DNA of 64,000 bases from Magnolia sinica. Its lineage: Eukaryota > Streptophyta > Magnoliopsida > Magnoliales > Magnoliaceae. A model generated the notes under the pieces. That model was not told the origin of the DNA. It searched no databases and saw only the letters and a program-made list of their open reading frames with translations. The position numbers and the translations under genes were made by a program. Below, one piece after another: positions 1 to 10,660 of the stretch; within the stretch, counting starts at the first letter, position 1; each line of letters begins with the position of its first letter. The stretch is taken from positions 26,234,032-26,298,031 of the forward strand of contig NC_080582.1 in the NCBI RefSeq assembly GCF_029962835.1, given 5' to 3'.

Positions 1-213
1 ATAGAGCAGAATAGTGGAACATGAATCATTTAGCTAACCCCAATTAATTAGGATAAGGGCTTAGATGACGATGATGACAATGGCAGCCATAATGGTCATG
101 CTTTACCAATTGAAAGATGACCCTCACTCTCTAAGAAGAGATGGAAAATGGAGTATGCCATAATTAGGAGGTCCACTAGCCCCAAATCCACCCCTATGTC
201 ATAGTTTAATGTA

Positions 214-460
214 TGTGATACATCTGAATGGTGCATAAGGTGACCTCCACCATGAAGATGGTCATATGAAGAGATTAAGCCAGTTCACTCATTAGATGGG
301 CCACATGCATTGAATGAATGTAGACTATCAGCATGTTCTTTTAAAGCATTTGTCTATTTGTATATAATAGGTGACACACCTAATGAACGAAGAGAGCAAC
401 CTAGTTAATGGTCATCTTGATAGTCGGAGCCGCCTTATGCACCGCTTAGATGTCCCACAC
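214..460. mobile_element. Short MITE with about 45-bp terminal inverted repeats
   Basis: The left end (GGTGCATAAGGTGACC, then AAGATGGTCA) is mirrored at the right end by TGGTCATCTT followed by GGCGGC-like sequence and CCTTATGCACC. The imperfect inverted repeat runs about 45-50 bp at each end of a roughly 245-bp element with no coding capacity. A further loose GTGCATAAGG follows near 486. The exact tips and target duplication are not clear, so the superfamily is not assigned. Confidence 0.55.
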
Positions 461-1846
461 ACTTGCCAGATTGGCACGTGTGAAGTGCATAAGGATATGC
501 TATGGGCCTAGCAAGCCTCTAGAGTTTCTCTGTTGATGGTTGAACATAGCAACAAGAAACATCAAATGCTTGAAAAAGCAGCCTACTTAATTTTATTTTT
601 TTAAAAGAAACTCAATCAAAACAATACTACCGTATAACACCCACTGCTAGAATGATATAGTGACTTGCATGCATGAAGTGTATAGTGACGAGTCATATGT
701 ACAGTGATGAGTCACTCATCATCATTATCACAATCACCATAGCCTTGTCCGAGCTAATTGGCGGCGGTTTTATCAATCCTATTTCGCCATATCCAACTCA
801 CCATCCTCAATAAGTGAACAAAGTCTTAATATAATCCTTTTTAAGTCATTTTAGCCCTAATGAGAGATAAAATTATGGGGGAAGAGAGAGATAGAGATGC
901 TTTGGCCATGCTCTTTGCTCTTTGCATAGGCAAGACACGTCCATTTCCTTGATGCATTTTTAAATGGTAAGGCCACATTTTTTAACAATATTTCTTGATT
1001 AATCAGTCTAATTTGGTACAAAATATCATGAAATTTCATGATATTTGGTGCAACCTAAATGAATTTGATTTAAGAAAGGCAGAAAAAGAGAGAATAGCAG
1101 TGGAATAGCCTAATAAAACTCTCAAAACTAGGCCAACCTCAACAATAGAACAAACATAAAAATGTCAAAACCAACAGACAACAAAACATGCCAAAACGAT
1201 ATCTACAAAGGGTACTTATGCGAGAATGTTCTAGTTAAATTACTTATGGTAACTCTAGAATTTGAATCATGATTCTATCTAGGCAAACAACAAATTTTCA
1301 TTAAAGGGAATGGATGTTTGGCTTGAAATGCATATTGAACCTAGTGTCCAAGGGCTAATTCCAATAGGCCTTTGGCAGCGATTTCTTCTAACGATAACTG
1401 AATTTTATTAGGTAAGTAGGGTTATCAGAACCCCAACGGAAAAACTAGGAGAGGAAGATAGAGAGTGACAAGTGGTAAGAGAAAGGAAAGAGAAGGCTCG
1501 TTCACTATATTCGTAGCTCGTTCTAAACCAAGTTTGGGGTTGGAGGAGATTGACGCTTTGTTTAAAGAGTAAGGAAAATGGAGTGTGGCAGTAATCCTTT
1601 GTCATAAGGTTTCTCGGGTTTCATTCATGCGATTTAGATAGCTGGATGAGCTCGAAGAGCAATAGAAGTGTTGAAAGTTAGAAAGATAGCAAGATGGAAG
1701 TGAACACTGAATATGGCGAAGTAAAGCCAACCTCCAGGTAGAGAAGCAGATTACTTGGTGAGGGGAGAAGTTTGGAGAAACTAGGACTAGGAAACTTCCA
1801 AAATCTAAGGTGAAGGCATATGAGGGAAGTAATTTTTAAAGATCTG
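461..1846. other. Noncoding stretch, nothing recognised
   Basis: AT-rich sequence with several stop-bounded frames of 60-75 codons on the minus strand. None shows a known motif or a codon pattern that sets it apart. No tRNA, microsatellite or clear inverted repeat was seen here. Confidence 0.4.
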
Positions 1847-1881
1847 GAGATCAAGACACAACCCCAAGGCTTGGGGGAAAC
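1847..1881. repeat. Left copy of a 35-bp direct repeat (pair at 3378-3412)
   Basis: The core AAGACACAACCCCAAGGCTT followed by a G-rich run and GGGAAACA occurs here and again about 1.5 kb downstream with a few mismatches. A same-orientation pair at this spacing could be the remnant of two LTRs, or two fragments of one dispersed repeat. No flanking primer site was seen. Confidence 0.5.
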
Positions 1882-1963
1882 AATTGGATTGGTTAGCTTG
1901 GTAGCAATCACTGAACAACACGATCTAAATAGTTAGGATTGGCTAGATTCCAATAGAAAGGAA

Positions 1964-2269
1964 ATGTTCAAAGCTTATCTAGGGGCATTACTGATTTCGG
2001 TTGGTTATCTATTAAAGATATCAGAGCTTGGATTAAGGAAAACTGAAATTGATGATTCCAATAAGCATAATGAATTACTCCTAAGAATTTTACAACAAGT
2101 AATAACAGAGCTAACATTCCAAATCTATAACATGCAACAACAATTCAAAGGAAATGAAGTTTCTAGTTTTCTACAAGTCATACATGCTAAGACAATAGTA
2201 GTCACAAACTCATGTAGTAAATGTGAACGCAAGGGACATTTTGTGAGAGCAGGCACTACAAAAAATTGA
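1964..2269 (+). pseudogene. Possible retrotransposon gag remnant with a broken zinc knuckle
   Basis: A 101-codon frame ends in C-S-K-C-E-R-K-G-H-F-V-R-A-G. This resembles the C-x2-C-x4-H-x4-C zinc knuckle of plant retrotransposon gag, but the last cysteine is missing. The preceding stretch is Gln-rich and helical in character, as gag C-termini often are. No protease or polymerase frame follows. It lies between the two copies of a 35-bp direct repeat (1847 and 3378), which would suit a badly decayed copia-like element. It could also be chance. Confidence 0.3.
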
Positions 2270-2579
2270 CATTTTTATGAAAAGGGGGAAGAAGATTTGG
2301 AAAAGGGTATTCACAAGGAACTCAAATCAAAGATCGTATAAGCTGAAGATTTGAACTGGATGGGCTTCTGAGAATCAACAATAAGTATTCCTCATTTTTA
2401 CTGCACCAAATGAAGTCAAAAAAGAAGATTAACTAAGAAAGATCTCCACAAACAGTCAGACTGCCAAGGAAAACTCATGAAAAAATGCATCCTCAACATT
2501 GGAAGCATTTGTTGATGCGTGTAGCAACCCACAAGATGATTGGTAAGCTACAATTGAAAATAGAGAACCACATGAATCT

Positions 2580-3712
2580 TAGGGCCTGTTTGGATTACAA
2601 TATTTAGTGGGATTGTAATCCATTGAAACAATCATTACATTAATAGCATGTTTGGATTCCATAGTGTTTGGGTGGGTAATCCAGTGGACAGATACGGATG
2701 TATTTAGATAGGGGAATTGGAATAGTGCTCATACACTATAATCATTGCAATACTATTGTGGGAACAATGCTTATCTAATGTAATCATTTCACTATTACCA
2801 TGGCTATCAAAACATTGGATTTCTTGGTCTAAATACCTCACGAACGTGAGAGACCTTGTAATATGTAACCATTGTTATAATGCAATGCAATACCACCTAA
2901 TCTCGTGTTCTAAACATGACCTTCATAGTGGTGAACAATACTTCGGTCCGAGTGACTCTGCTATGCTTAGCAAATTTGTTAGAGGGATCGAATTAGTCTG
3001 ACATGATATAATTCCAATAAATTGAGCCTTCAAGGTTCTGTGAGCTTGTTGTAAGTGCAGTATGCAATATTATTCAAACTACCATTCACAAATATAGGAC
3101 AACTACAATGCAGAACAAGCTCAACCCATCTCCTTCACCTCAGTGCATGCAGACACTATAGCTTCTACATTAATAGGCTAACTTAAACTAGCATCTAGAA
3201 GAAAAGAGAAATTTTCCAGTTCCAATCTCTCAAAGGGTGCCACCAAACTGGAATGACCCAGGTTGCTAGAGGAATGGCTTCCAAAACTTAACTTTGAAAC
3301 TCCCAATAGGGGGTCTACACCAAGGTATTACATAATGGTATTGACCGAGGAACTAGTCCCTCAGATTTCTAACATGGGAGATTAAGACACAACCCCAAGG
3401 CTTTAGGGAAACATGTGGTTTCCTTGTATAGACTTGTAGAGTGGTTATTTAAACACAACTTTGGGTTAAAGCAATACAAAAAAACTCAAGGAGAATTCTT
3501 CTCCAAATTCTTGAGCCGACTAATATAATATGGCCCTATAATAACCTCTCTTTTTAAAAAAAAAAACATCACAAAATTAAATGGTAATTTTTTTTTAATG
3601 TGAGGATCTCAAATGTGTATTCTTCTTTTGTTATGGAAATGTGTTTGATGGTGGAACGAGCCATTCTTTAGTAAGAATGTTGCACTACTTTAAATCCACT
3701 AAATAGGCCCTA
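2580..3712. mobile_element. hAT-like non-autonomous element, terminal TAGGGCCTRTTT
   Basis: The left end reads TAGGGCCTGTTTGGAT and the reverse complement of the right end reads TAGGGCCTATTTAGTGGAT. This matches the common plant hAT MITE tip. The 1.13-kb interior has no transposase. The flanking octamers (ATGAATCT and ATTGAACA) do not form a clean target duplication, so the assignment rests on the ends alone. The interior includes the right copy of the 35-bp repeat and an LTR-like tail around 3415-3480. Confidence 0.45.
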
Positions 3713-4106
3713 ATTGAACACAAACCAAGCATGAATTAGTGGAGTAGAGCTACATATAAATATACAAAAAATATGGAAAAAGGAAAAAAGAAATGATGGT
3801 TTAACCCTTAATATGATATTTCCAAATAATGGTCTACGCCACTTTGGTTCATTGAATCCCACTCGTTTTATTTTTCAATCCTCAAAATAGACATAGATCT
3901 AGTTTAAAATGAATTTCTAAGCTTCCTTCATGGTTAAAATTGATAAGCCCAAGTAGGTAAGCCCACATGATCTAATAGTGTATACACAATCTTAGGGACC
4001 TTTGCATAAAGTTGAAGATGGACATCCCATGTCCAACAACCTACCTAACTACTATGAGATTGAAAAGGGCCTAACCACCCCTTTAATCCTACAGTAAGTA
4101 TGGCCA

Positions 4107-4204
4107 CCAGACACGATCAAGAATTTAGATCTTCTAAAGGCAACCTAATAAACAACCAGACACGATCAAGAATTTAGATCATCTAAAGGCAACCTAATAA
4201 ACAA
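4107..4204. repeat. Tandem duplication, 2 x 49 bp
   Basis: The unit starting CCAGACACGATCAAG and ending CTAATAAACAA is present twice head to tail. I see a single mismatch (CTTCT against CATCT). The near identity indicates a recent local duplication. The 3713-4106 stretch to its left is AT-rich with nothing recognised. Confidence 0.9.
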
Positions 4205-4435
4205 CCGAGTATTCTCTTGTTATTCCCCTCGACTTTCTCTCTGAAAAATTACTCGTATCCATGCCTTTACCAAGGAAAACCAATAGGATTAGGAGTTCAA
4301 ATACGATAGAGCTTATCCCCATCACATAAGAACTCTTTGCCTAATTACAATCCTCTCTCATTTTATTTTGAATTTTGAGAAAGTGGACTGAAAAAATGAG
4401 ATATCTAACTGGAAATGTTCTAAGGGATAACTGGA

Positions 4436-4815
4436 GGACCATTTTGTGTCGTAAAGGCCGTTACGGGGCCGTAAAAGTAACAGTGACAACCGTTATACGT
4501 TATGGGGTCATAATTGCCATGACGACTGTAACAACTATTATGAAAAAAATAACATGTAACCATTGTTAACGGCCCGTTACGGCCTCTGTAAAGACTGTAA
4601 CATACCCATAATGGTCTGTTAGGAGCTAAATATATGTTTTTTTGAATTGTTTTTAACGTTGCTGGACAGATATGGGTTTTTCAAAAAAAAATTTAAAAAA
4701 AAGGACCATAACGGCCATTACGATGGTCGTAACAGTCGTTACAATCCGTACTATAAAGATAACAACGGTGGTCGTTATGGCCATGGTTACCATTAAAGAA
4801 TACCTTATGTGGGAA
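4436..4815. mobile_element. GTAACGG-rich hAT-type MITE-like segment
   Basis: Multiple short inverted and direct copies of GTTACGG, CCGTAACG and GTCGTAACAG flank a T/A-rich middle (4620-4705). The right edge, read in reverse, begins AAGGTATTC and runs into a CCATAACG-rich subterminal zone. The layout resembles the ends of the full hAT element at 49740-55648, whose tip is CAAGGTATCC and whose subterminal zone is rich in CGTAACGG and CGATACGG. It may be a non-autonomous relative. The left tip could not be fixed. Confidence 0.45.
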
Positions 4816-4888
4816 ACACCGACTAGTGGTTTTCCATAAGTGGGCCCCATAAATCCATATCAACCATCTCCCACCCAATCACACTATG

Positions 4889-6720
4889 TGTCACGCCCCA
4901 AACTCGGAAACTGGGCTCACAAAATTCCCGATCGCCGAATCCGGTGCTGACAGCCTCCGTAATACCCCATTCTCGGCTCCCAGCGTGCATGCGCCAGATT
5001 CCGATCCTGGGATCCTACAAGGAGGATTTTCAATATGATTTTTTTGTATCGAGCATAACCACAAGTTTACCCAAATCACAAAGGCAACATCATCATCATA
5101 TATCCACTAATATAAATATTTGAATACAATGCTAAAAAGGAAATACATATGTCGAAACTCAAAACTCCAGAAGACAGCCGCACGCTCCAAGCTCAATGCT
5201 GCTGCAACCTAACACCACTTGCACGCATCTATCGTGTATAAGCTTGCAAAAGCTTAGAGGGTGGTGAAAGTGTGTGCACAAGATAAGTGCCAAGTATACC
5301 ATAAATCTCATAAATCATACGTCATCGGAATAAGCAAAAATACTGACAAGTCCATGAGTGCCATCATCTGTACTAGGGCTATGCGATGCAAAACATAATA
5401 AGATAATAATAGATGTTGAGGATACAATGCAATATGCAAATCCTGGCAAGACACAAATACCATCAACCTCATCTAGGCCATATAAGTGCAAAAACATAGT
5501 AACCCAAAATGCTAAGTACTACAACTGCAATGTAATATGCTGTGCGAATGAAATGTCCATGCTAGAATATGAAATCGGGATGATAGTACGTAGTATCGCA
5601 AGCTACGGGGTTCACCACAAGGGACTTCTATCCAAACCAGCCCCATACCTAAATTTGAATAGTCAGACTCAATGTGGTAAACTCCTGATCTCAGGTTAAT
5701 CGTGTGCCCAACCGAAATCCTGGTCATGCAATGGTACACATAACAAATAGTTACACACCACCATCCCGAGTGGATAGTAAATGAATGAATGAATGGATAT
5801 GTAATTCCTGCTCAATAAGTCTATATATCAGTACGGTTGCTCTCTGGAGAAATCACTGAGGTATATTACACTCGACACCGACTGCCTCCTCCCTAGGTGC
5901 ACAGCCCAGCGAGCGGAATAGACCTCACTATCCGCCTGACCAGTGGTCTGTTAATACCTACCCGGCTGGTCGATAGCGGACCCATTTACGAGCTGGTCAT
6001 ACTCAGCCTATCTTATAGCCCCCTCACTCGGGCAGATAAGGCCACACCCCCTCCCAACTGATCAAGACACAATGGGAGACGCAGCCTACTAGTATTCGGC
6101 ACTCGGGCGCTCATGTTCCACTCGGTCTAAACGTTGGGGCTACTCCTAGCCTCGGAGGTTCTGGGATTTTCACCCAAGGACATCCTAAGTGCCCATAGTG
6201 CTAGAACCAAATATTTTCGGTGTCCCATCTAGCCATCTATGATGTGTCTGTAGAGGCCACGACCCTGATGTCGCTAGGGTATACAATTATCAAGTCACAT
6301 ATACGCGAGATGCTTGAGTCACACTATCCAATCATGCAGCAATCTTGTTCGTACGGCGCGATAATGTGGGCACTCCGTCTCATAAGGAGTCCCGTAAATA
6401 GTCTGCCCAATGGCTATGCAATGATCAGTCACTACTCATATCAAGCATACATATGGTGCATATGGCATGAGTCATGAAATTATACTAATTATGTTATAAA
6501 GTAATGAACTATCCTTACAATGCAAATGGGCCTAGACGGCCAACACATAACGAGTATGGGCCTATTAATGGGCGCTAGGGAGAGTTATAATACGGACATT
6601 TAACCAACATTAATCTTACAATGTGGACGTCAAACCAACATTGCTCCCAAGGCATGGCCCGCCATAAATGTCATTACATATACCACGATGAAATCACACA
6701 TTGCAATGGACTTATATACA
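4889..6720. mobile_element. LTR-like repeat beginning TGTCACGCCCC
   Basis: Starts TGTCACGCCCCAAACTCGG, a repeat start I recall from several plant genomes. It continues through low-coding sequence with a box-rich GC segment (5860-6200) to the GGGCCC tandem array. There is no gag or pol frame. The mirrored form GGGGCGTGACA is not seen nearby; a degenerate relative (GGGATATGACA) ends near 25970. A retrotransposon-derived fragment is the best guess; class and right boundary are uncertain. Confidence 0.35.
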
Positions 6721-6724
6721 TCTC

Positions 6725-7100
6725 TTGGGCCTCGACCCATGGGCCTTCAATACATCAATTGGGCCTCAACCCATGGGCCCCAAATACATCACAATGGGCC
6801 TCAACTCACGGGCCCTAATACATCACAATGGGCCTCAACCCATGGGCCCCGAATGCACCATAATGGGCCTCAACCCACGGGCCCTAATACATCACAATGG
6901 GCCTCAACCCATGGGCCCTAATACATCACAATGGGCCTTAACCCACGGGCCTTAATACATCAAAGTGGGCCTAATCACATGGTCCTCATATATATCAAGG
7001 TGGTCTCAACAACGGGCCTCATACACATGACGGTGGGCCTCAATAACGGGCCCTCATACACATCAAGGTGGGCCTCAATAACGAGCCCTCATACACATCA
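6725..7100. repeat. 34-bp GGGCCT/GGGCCC minisatellite array, left part
   Basis: About ten degenerate units of roughly 34 bp. Each carries TGGGCCTCAACCCATGGGCC, itself an imperfect palindrome, followed by CTAATACATCACAA. The last units drift to CTCATACACATCAAGG. The array is interrupted at 7100 by an Athila-type insertion and resumes at 16498 in the same phase. Reading frames across it translate to repetitive Trp/Gly/Pro peptides in all three frames and are not genes. Confidence 0.9.
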
Positions 7101-9309
7101 TGTGATCAGGGTCAAATATTGCATATCAGACCCCAGTAATTACCAGATTTTACGTATATGATAATGCTTAATGGAGTATTTTAATTGTATTTTTGTTACA
7201 GGATGAAGTCAGGAGCGTTAATTGAAAATTGATGTTAAAGGCATGGATTTCATGATCCAAAGTCTCCAGAGCACGGGATAGACTCCAGAGAACCAAGAAT
7301 GAAGATTTTACACGCCTGAGATCTGAGGAAAGCAAGCCAAAGGGGCCCGAAAAGGGTCCAGAATGCAAGATCACATGGTTCCCGCTATCCAATCAGTTCG
7401 AAACTTCATACATGGGATGAGGGCCGTAAATTAACCGTACATATTAAATTTCAGCCATAGAAGATCTCGGGAAGTGGTCCAACGGACAGATCAGCCTATT
7501 AATCTCTAAATTGGGGCCCACCTGATATTTGGAACTGCCTCAACCTTTGTATTGACGGTTTAAATAAGTTGAGAAACAGGATGGATGGATTGGATTTCTC
7601 GAAACCATCACAGTGGACCCCATATGTATAGCATGTGTACATAGTGCACATGTGCACCGCCCGTACACCGAACGACCTGCGTCGGGTCAGCAACGCTGAC
7701 CCGAACTCTTTCTTAAAAACAGAAAATTTCCGTTTCCAGCGCTCCGCGAACCGAACCGCGGTCGTCGGTTGTGGGGCCCACCTAGTGTCCAAATGGACAA
7801 TCCAAACCGTCCATCCGCTTCCTGGGGCCGATATTATCATCGCCTAGATGTCCGTTTGGTTCCATGCATGTGTACGAACGTTGACCGCTGAAAAAACGCA
7901 AAACGGACGGTGAGTTCAAAACTCCGTGGGCCACCACAACTTTAACTCGAAATTGGGCATTCCTAGCCGTTTTTTCATCCTCCATGCAATGGATGGAGTG
8001 GATTATTGAAATAATTATCAAAATGGGTCCCACCATTGCCACGGAAGTGGTTTCGCGTCCGCGTAACGGACGACCGCTGACCATTTTTGCGAAGGATTGT
8101 GGGCCCCGTACGTCACCCGTACGGCCGATCCGAGCCGTCCATCTTGTAGAGTGCTTCGACAACTACAAAACCATGTTTTCATCTTGTGTCCATGCATGCA
8201 CACGTGTGAGCTACAGAGGTCACAAAAGGGCTACCCGGCGACGTTCAAAACTGATCTTTTTGTATTTTCTTCTCTGGGCCGCACTAATGGACCTTCAAAA
8301 CCACCTATTCTTGACTGAAATTTCGTCCTGAATCCAATGGACGGGGTAGATTTTCCAGAAAATGCCTCTGTGGGGCCCACCGATCACGGCTGCGAAAAAT
8401 TGCACTTCGAGTCCTTCTACGACTCTGCCACCGACCCCAGCCATCCAGCAGCTATAGAAGGGGAGTTTTGGACGTGGGAAAGTCATTCAGAACCAGGGGA
8501 TTCCAGATCTGGAGCAAGGAAGAGAAGAAAGAGAAGAAAGAGAAGGAAGAGAAGAAAGAAGAGAGAGATCGATTGGTTTGGTGTTTAATTTTTATGAATT
8601 TTATTTAATATTTTGCATGAATTTTATGGGTCACTAATCTCTCAGCTAGGGCTGAGATGAAGCCCCTAATTTGATTAGCTCTTGTATTGGTTGATTTACT
8701 TTGAATTTCAATTAATTTGTTTCTTTCTTTAAGTGGGCTTTATGGGTTTAAATTCTATACTTCTCCATCTATGAACTTGATTAAAGTATATATATGGATG
8801 TTGTTTGGATGCTTATTATAGGTACTTGTGTCTAATCAAGAACAAGTTTCCTATAGAGGAAGAAACAGGGTGCTTTAATGAATGTACATTCCATGGACCC
8901 GACCAAGGATATGGGATATGTCATTCATGGCATTGCTTAAAGGAATTAGACAGTTTGTATGCCCGATTAAGGACACAGATTGTGCTTTCTCTATTTAAGT
9001 GGTATCAATCTAGATCAAGGTGAATCAACAGACAAAACAAGGGTTAGGATAATTAGGGGTGGATTCGAAAGTCCTAGTGCCCTCTCTCTGATTGAATTTT
9101 CTTCCCTGTTCTTAATTAATTGTTTTTCATAAAATTGTGCTTAGTAATTCATTCCATTATTTGTTGGATTAGTTAAGGAGAATCATAGATTTGAATTGTG
9201 ACGACCAGTCCTCGTGGGAACGATCTCGTAATACGTACCGTATCTACATCTGATTCGTATACTTGCGAGTTTAAAAATCATTTAAATCATGTTGGTTTAA
9301 ATAAAACAT
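7101..9309 (+). repeat. 5' LTR of the Athila-type element
   Basis: Begins TGTGATCAGGGTC and ends AAAACAT or AAAACA; the last 1-3 bases are ambiguous because of overlap with the CATCA target sequence. It contains GGGGCCCACC boxes, a purine-rich GAAGAAAGA tract at about 8515-8570 and a TATATATA motif near 8787, possibly the promoter. Frames inside it repeat exactly in the 3' LTR and are not treated as genes. Confidence 0.93.
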
Positions 9310-9317
9310 CAAGTTTT

Positions 9318-9331
9318 TGGCGCCGTGACTG
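9318..9331 (+). other. Primer binding site of the Athila-type element
   Basis: TGGCGCCGTGACTG lies about 8 bp inside the 5' LTR. TGGCGCCG is the usual start of the tRNA-complementary site in Athila/Tat elements, though here it diverges after the first eight bases. Confidence 0.75.
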
Positions 9332-10075
9332 TTTTGGTCCAATTGGATTTAGGATTCTCTCTTATCATAATTCATAGTCTTAGTTTTTTTTACTAACTCT
9401 AGGTTAATTTTTTTTTTGAAACTAACCTATTTCCTGTTTTGTAGGGACCTGACATAAACTACTAATTTGGTAATCTCTTTCCAAATTTTCTATTTTTTTC
9501 TAATATCTATTTTTAGAATTAAGGTTTTATTTTTTATTTTTTTTAGAAAGTTTCTATTTCTAGGCTTTTTTATTTTTTATTTTTATTTTTAGAAATTTCC
9601 TATTTCCTAATTCTAGATTCTGATTCTTCTTTCAAGTAACTTTCTATTTTCTAGTTTAGGTTTTATTATTTTTAGAAGAGTCTTTAGGTTTTATTTTTTT
9701 TAGAAAGTTTCTCTCTTATTTTCTAATTTCCTATTTTTTTAGAAATTTTCCCTTTTTAGAAACTAACTTGGCTTTTATTTCTAAGATTAGAAACTTTCTT
9801 TTTAGAAATTAACCGTTGCTTAGGATTTCTTTTCTAGCATTATTTTAGGAAATTTAATTTATTTTTGTTTTCTTTTTGTTTACAGGAATTAAGGAAGGAA
9901 GCTGCTAAATAACATTGTCTTCAAAAGGAGGAACTTTCAAATCTGCAGACATTCATCATCTCCTTTTCCGGGTTCTTCTTTCCAATTCTCATTTACATAA
10001 CTTTTTCTTTTAAGTCTTATTCATCTTAGGTTGCATCTTAGTTTAGTTTTCTTTCTTATATTGATAACATAGTTT
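9332..10075 (+). other. 5' untranslated leader of the Athila-type element
   Basis: About 740 bp of T-rich sequence with repeated TTTTTAGAAA and TTTCTATTT motifs between the primer site and the gag start. No frame of interest. Such T-rich leaders are common in Athila elements. Confidence 0.7.
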
Positions 10076-10660
10076 ATGCTAGGACGTAGATCTCTGAATA
10101 TAGAACTAGCACCGTTTGATCCTGAGATTGAAAGAACAATTCGTGAAAGATTGAGAAATAATCCTGTTGAAATGGCGAATGAGACTGAAGTTAAAGCTCT
10201 CAAAGATTATTCAGCTCCTGTCCAATTTAATGCGCCTTCATGCATAGTGTTGCCAACCACTACGGCAGCACACTTTGAACTTAAACCTGGAGTCATACAA
10301 TTGTTGCCATCCTTTTATGGATTGGACAAGGAGGACCCATATCATCATGTGAAAGAATTCTTAAACATTTGCTCCACCTTTAAGTTCCAAAACTTCTCAG
10401 ACGATTCGATCCGCCTACGCTTGTTTCCTTTTTCTTTGAAGGATAAGGCGAAAGCATGGTTGAATTCTCTAGAAGTTGGATCTATCACTACATGGGACCA
10501 ACTGTCTAAGAAGTTCTTAAACAAGTTCTTCCCCGTTCACAAAACTAATGCCCTCCGTAGAGAAATTACTAACTTCACACAAAAAGAGGGCGAGCACTTT
10601 CATGAATGTTGGGAAAGATGGAAGGACTTGCTTCTTAAATGTCCTCACCATGGTTTTTGA
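10076..10660 (+). pseudogene. gag: Athila gag, N-terminal part, ended by a frameshift
   Basis: A 194-codon frame encoding the retrotransposon gag capsid domain. Visible family features include PSFYGLDKEDPYHHVKEF, then LFPFSLKDKAKAWL, TTWDQLSKKFLNKFFP and EGEHFHECWERWKDLL, which are typical of Athila gag. The frame ends in TGA at 10658-10660, directly after a run of five T (10654-10658). Homologous sequence continues at once in the next frame with KWQQVQYFYDGL, so one extra T in this run has split the gene. Gag would form the virus-like particle that packages element RNA. Codon usage is otherwise intact. Confidence 0.9.

Noticed and set aside
6621-7161. Overlapping plus-strand frames encoding repeated Trp-Ala-Ser-Thr-His-Gly-Pro peptides
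   Set aside because: They are translations of the 34-bp tandem array in three phases; no start context, domain or bias for one frame.
7499-8588. Frames of up to 126 codons, repeated at 14687-15796
   Set aside because: They lie in the two Athila LTRs and overlap each other on both strands; no domain. The Arg-rich one is a translated purine tract.
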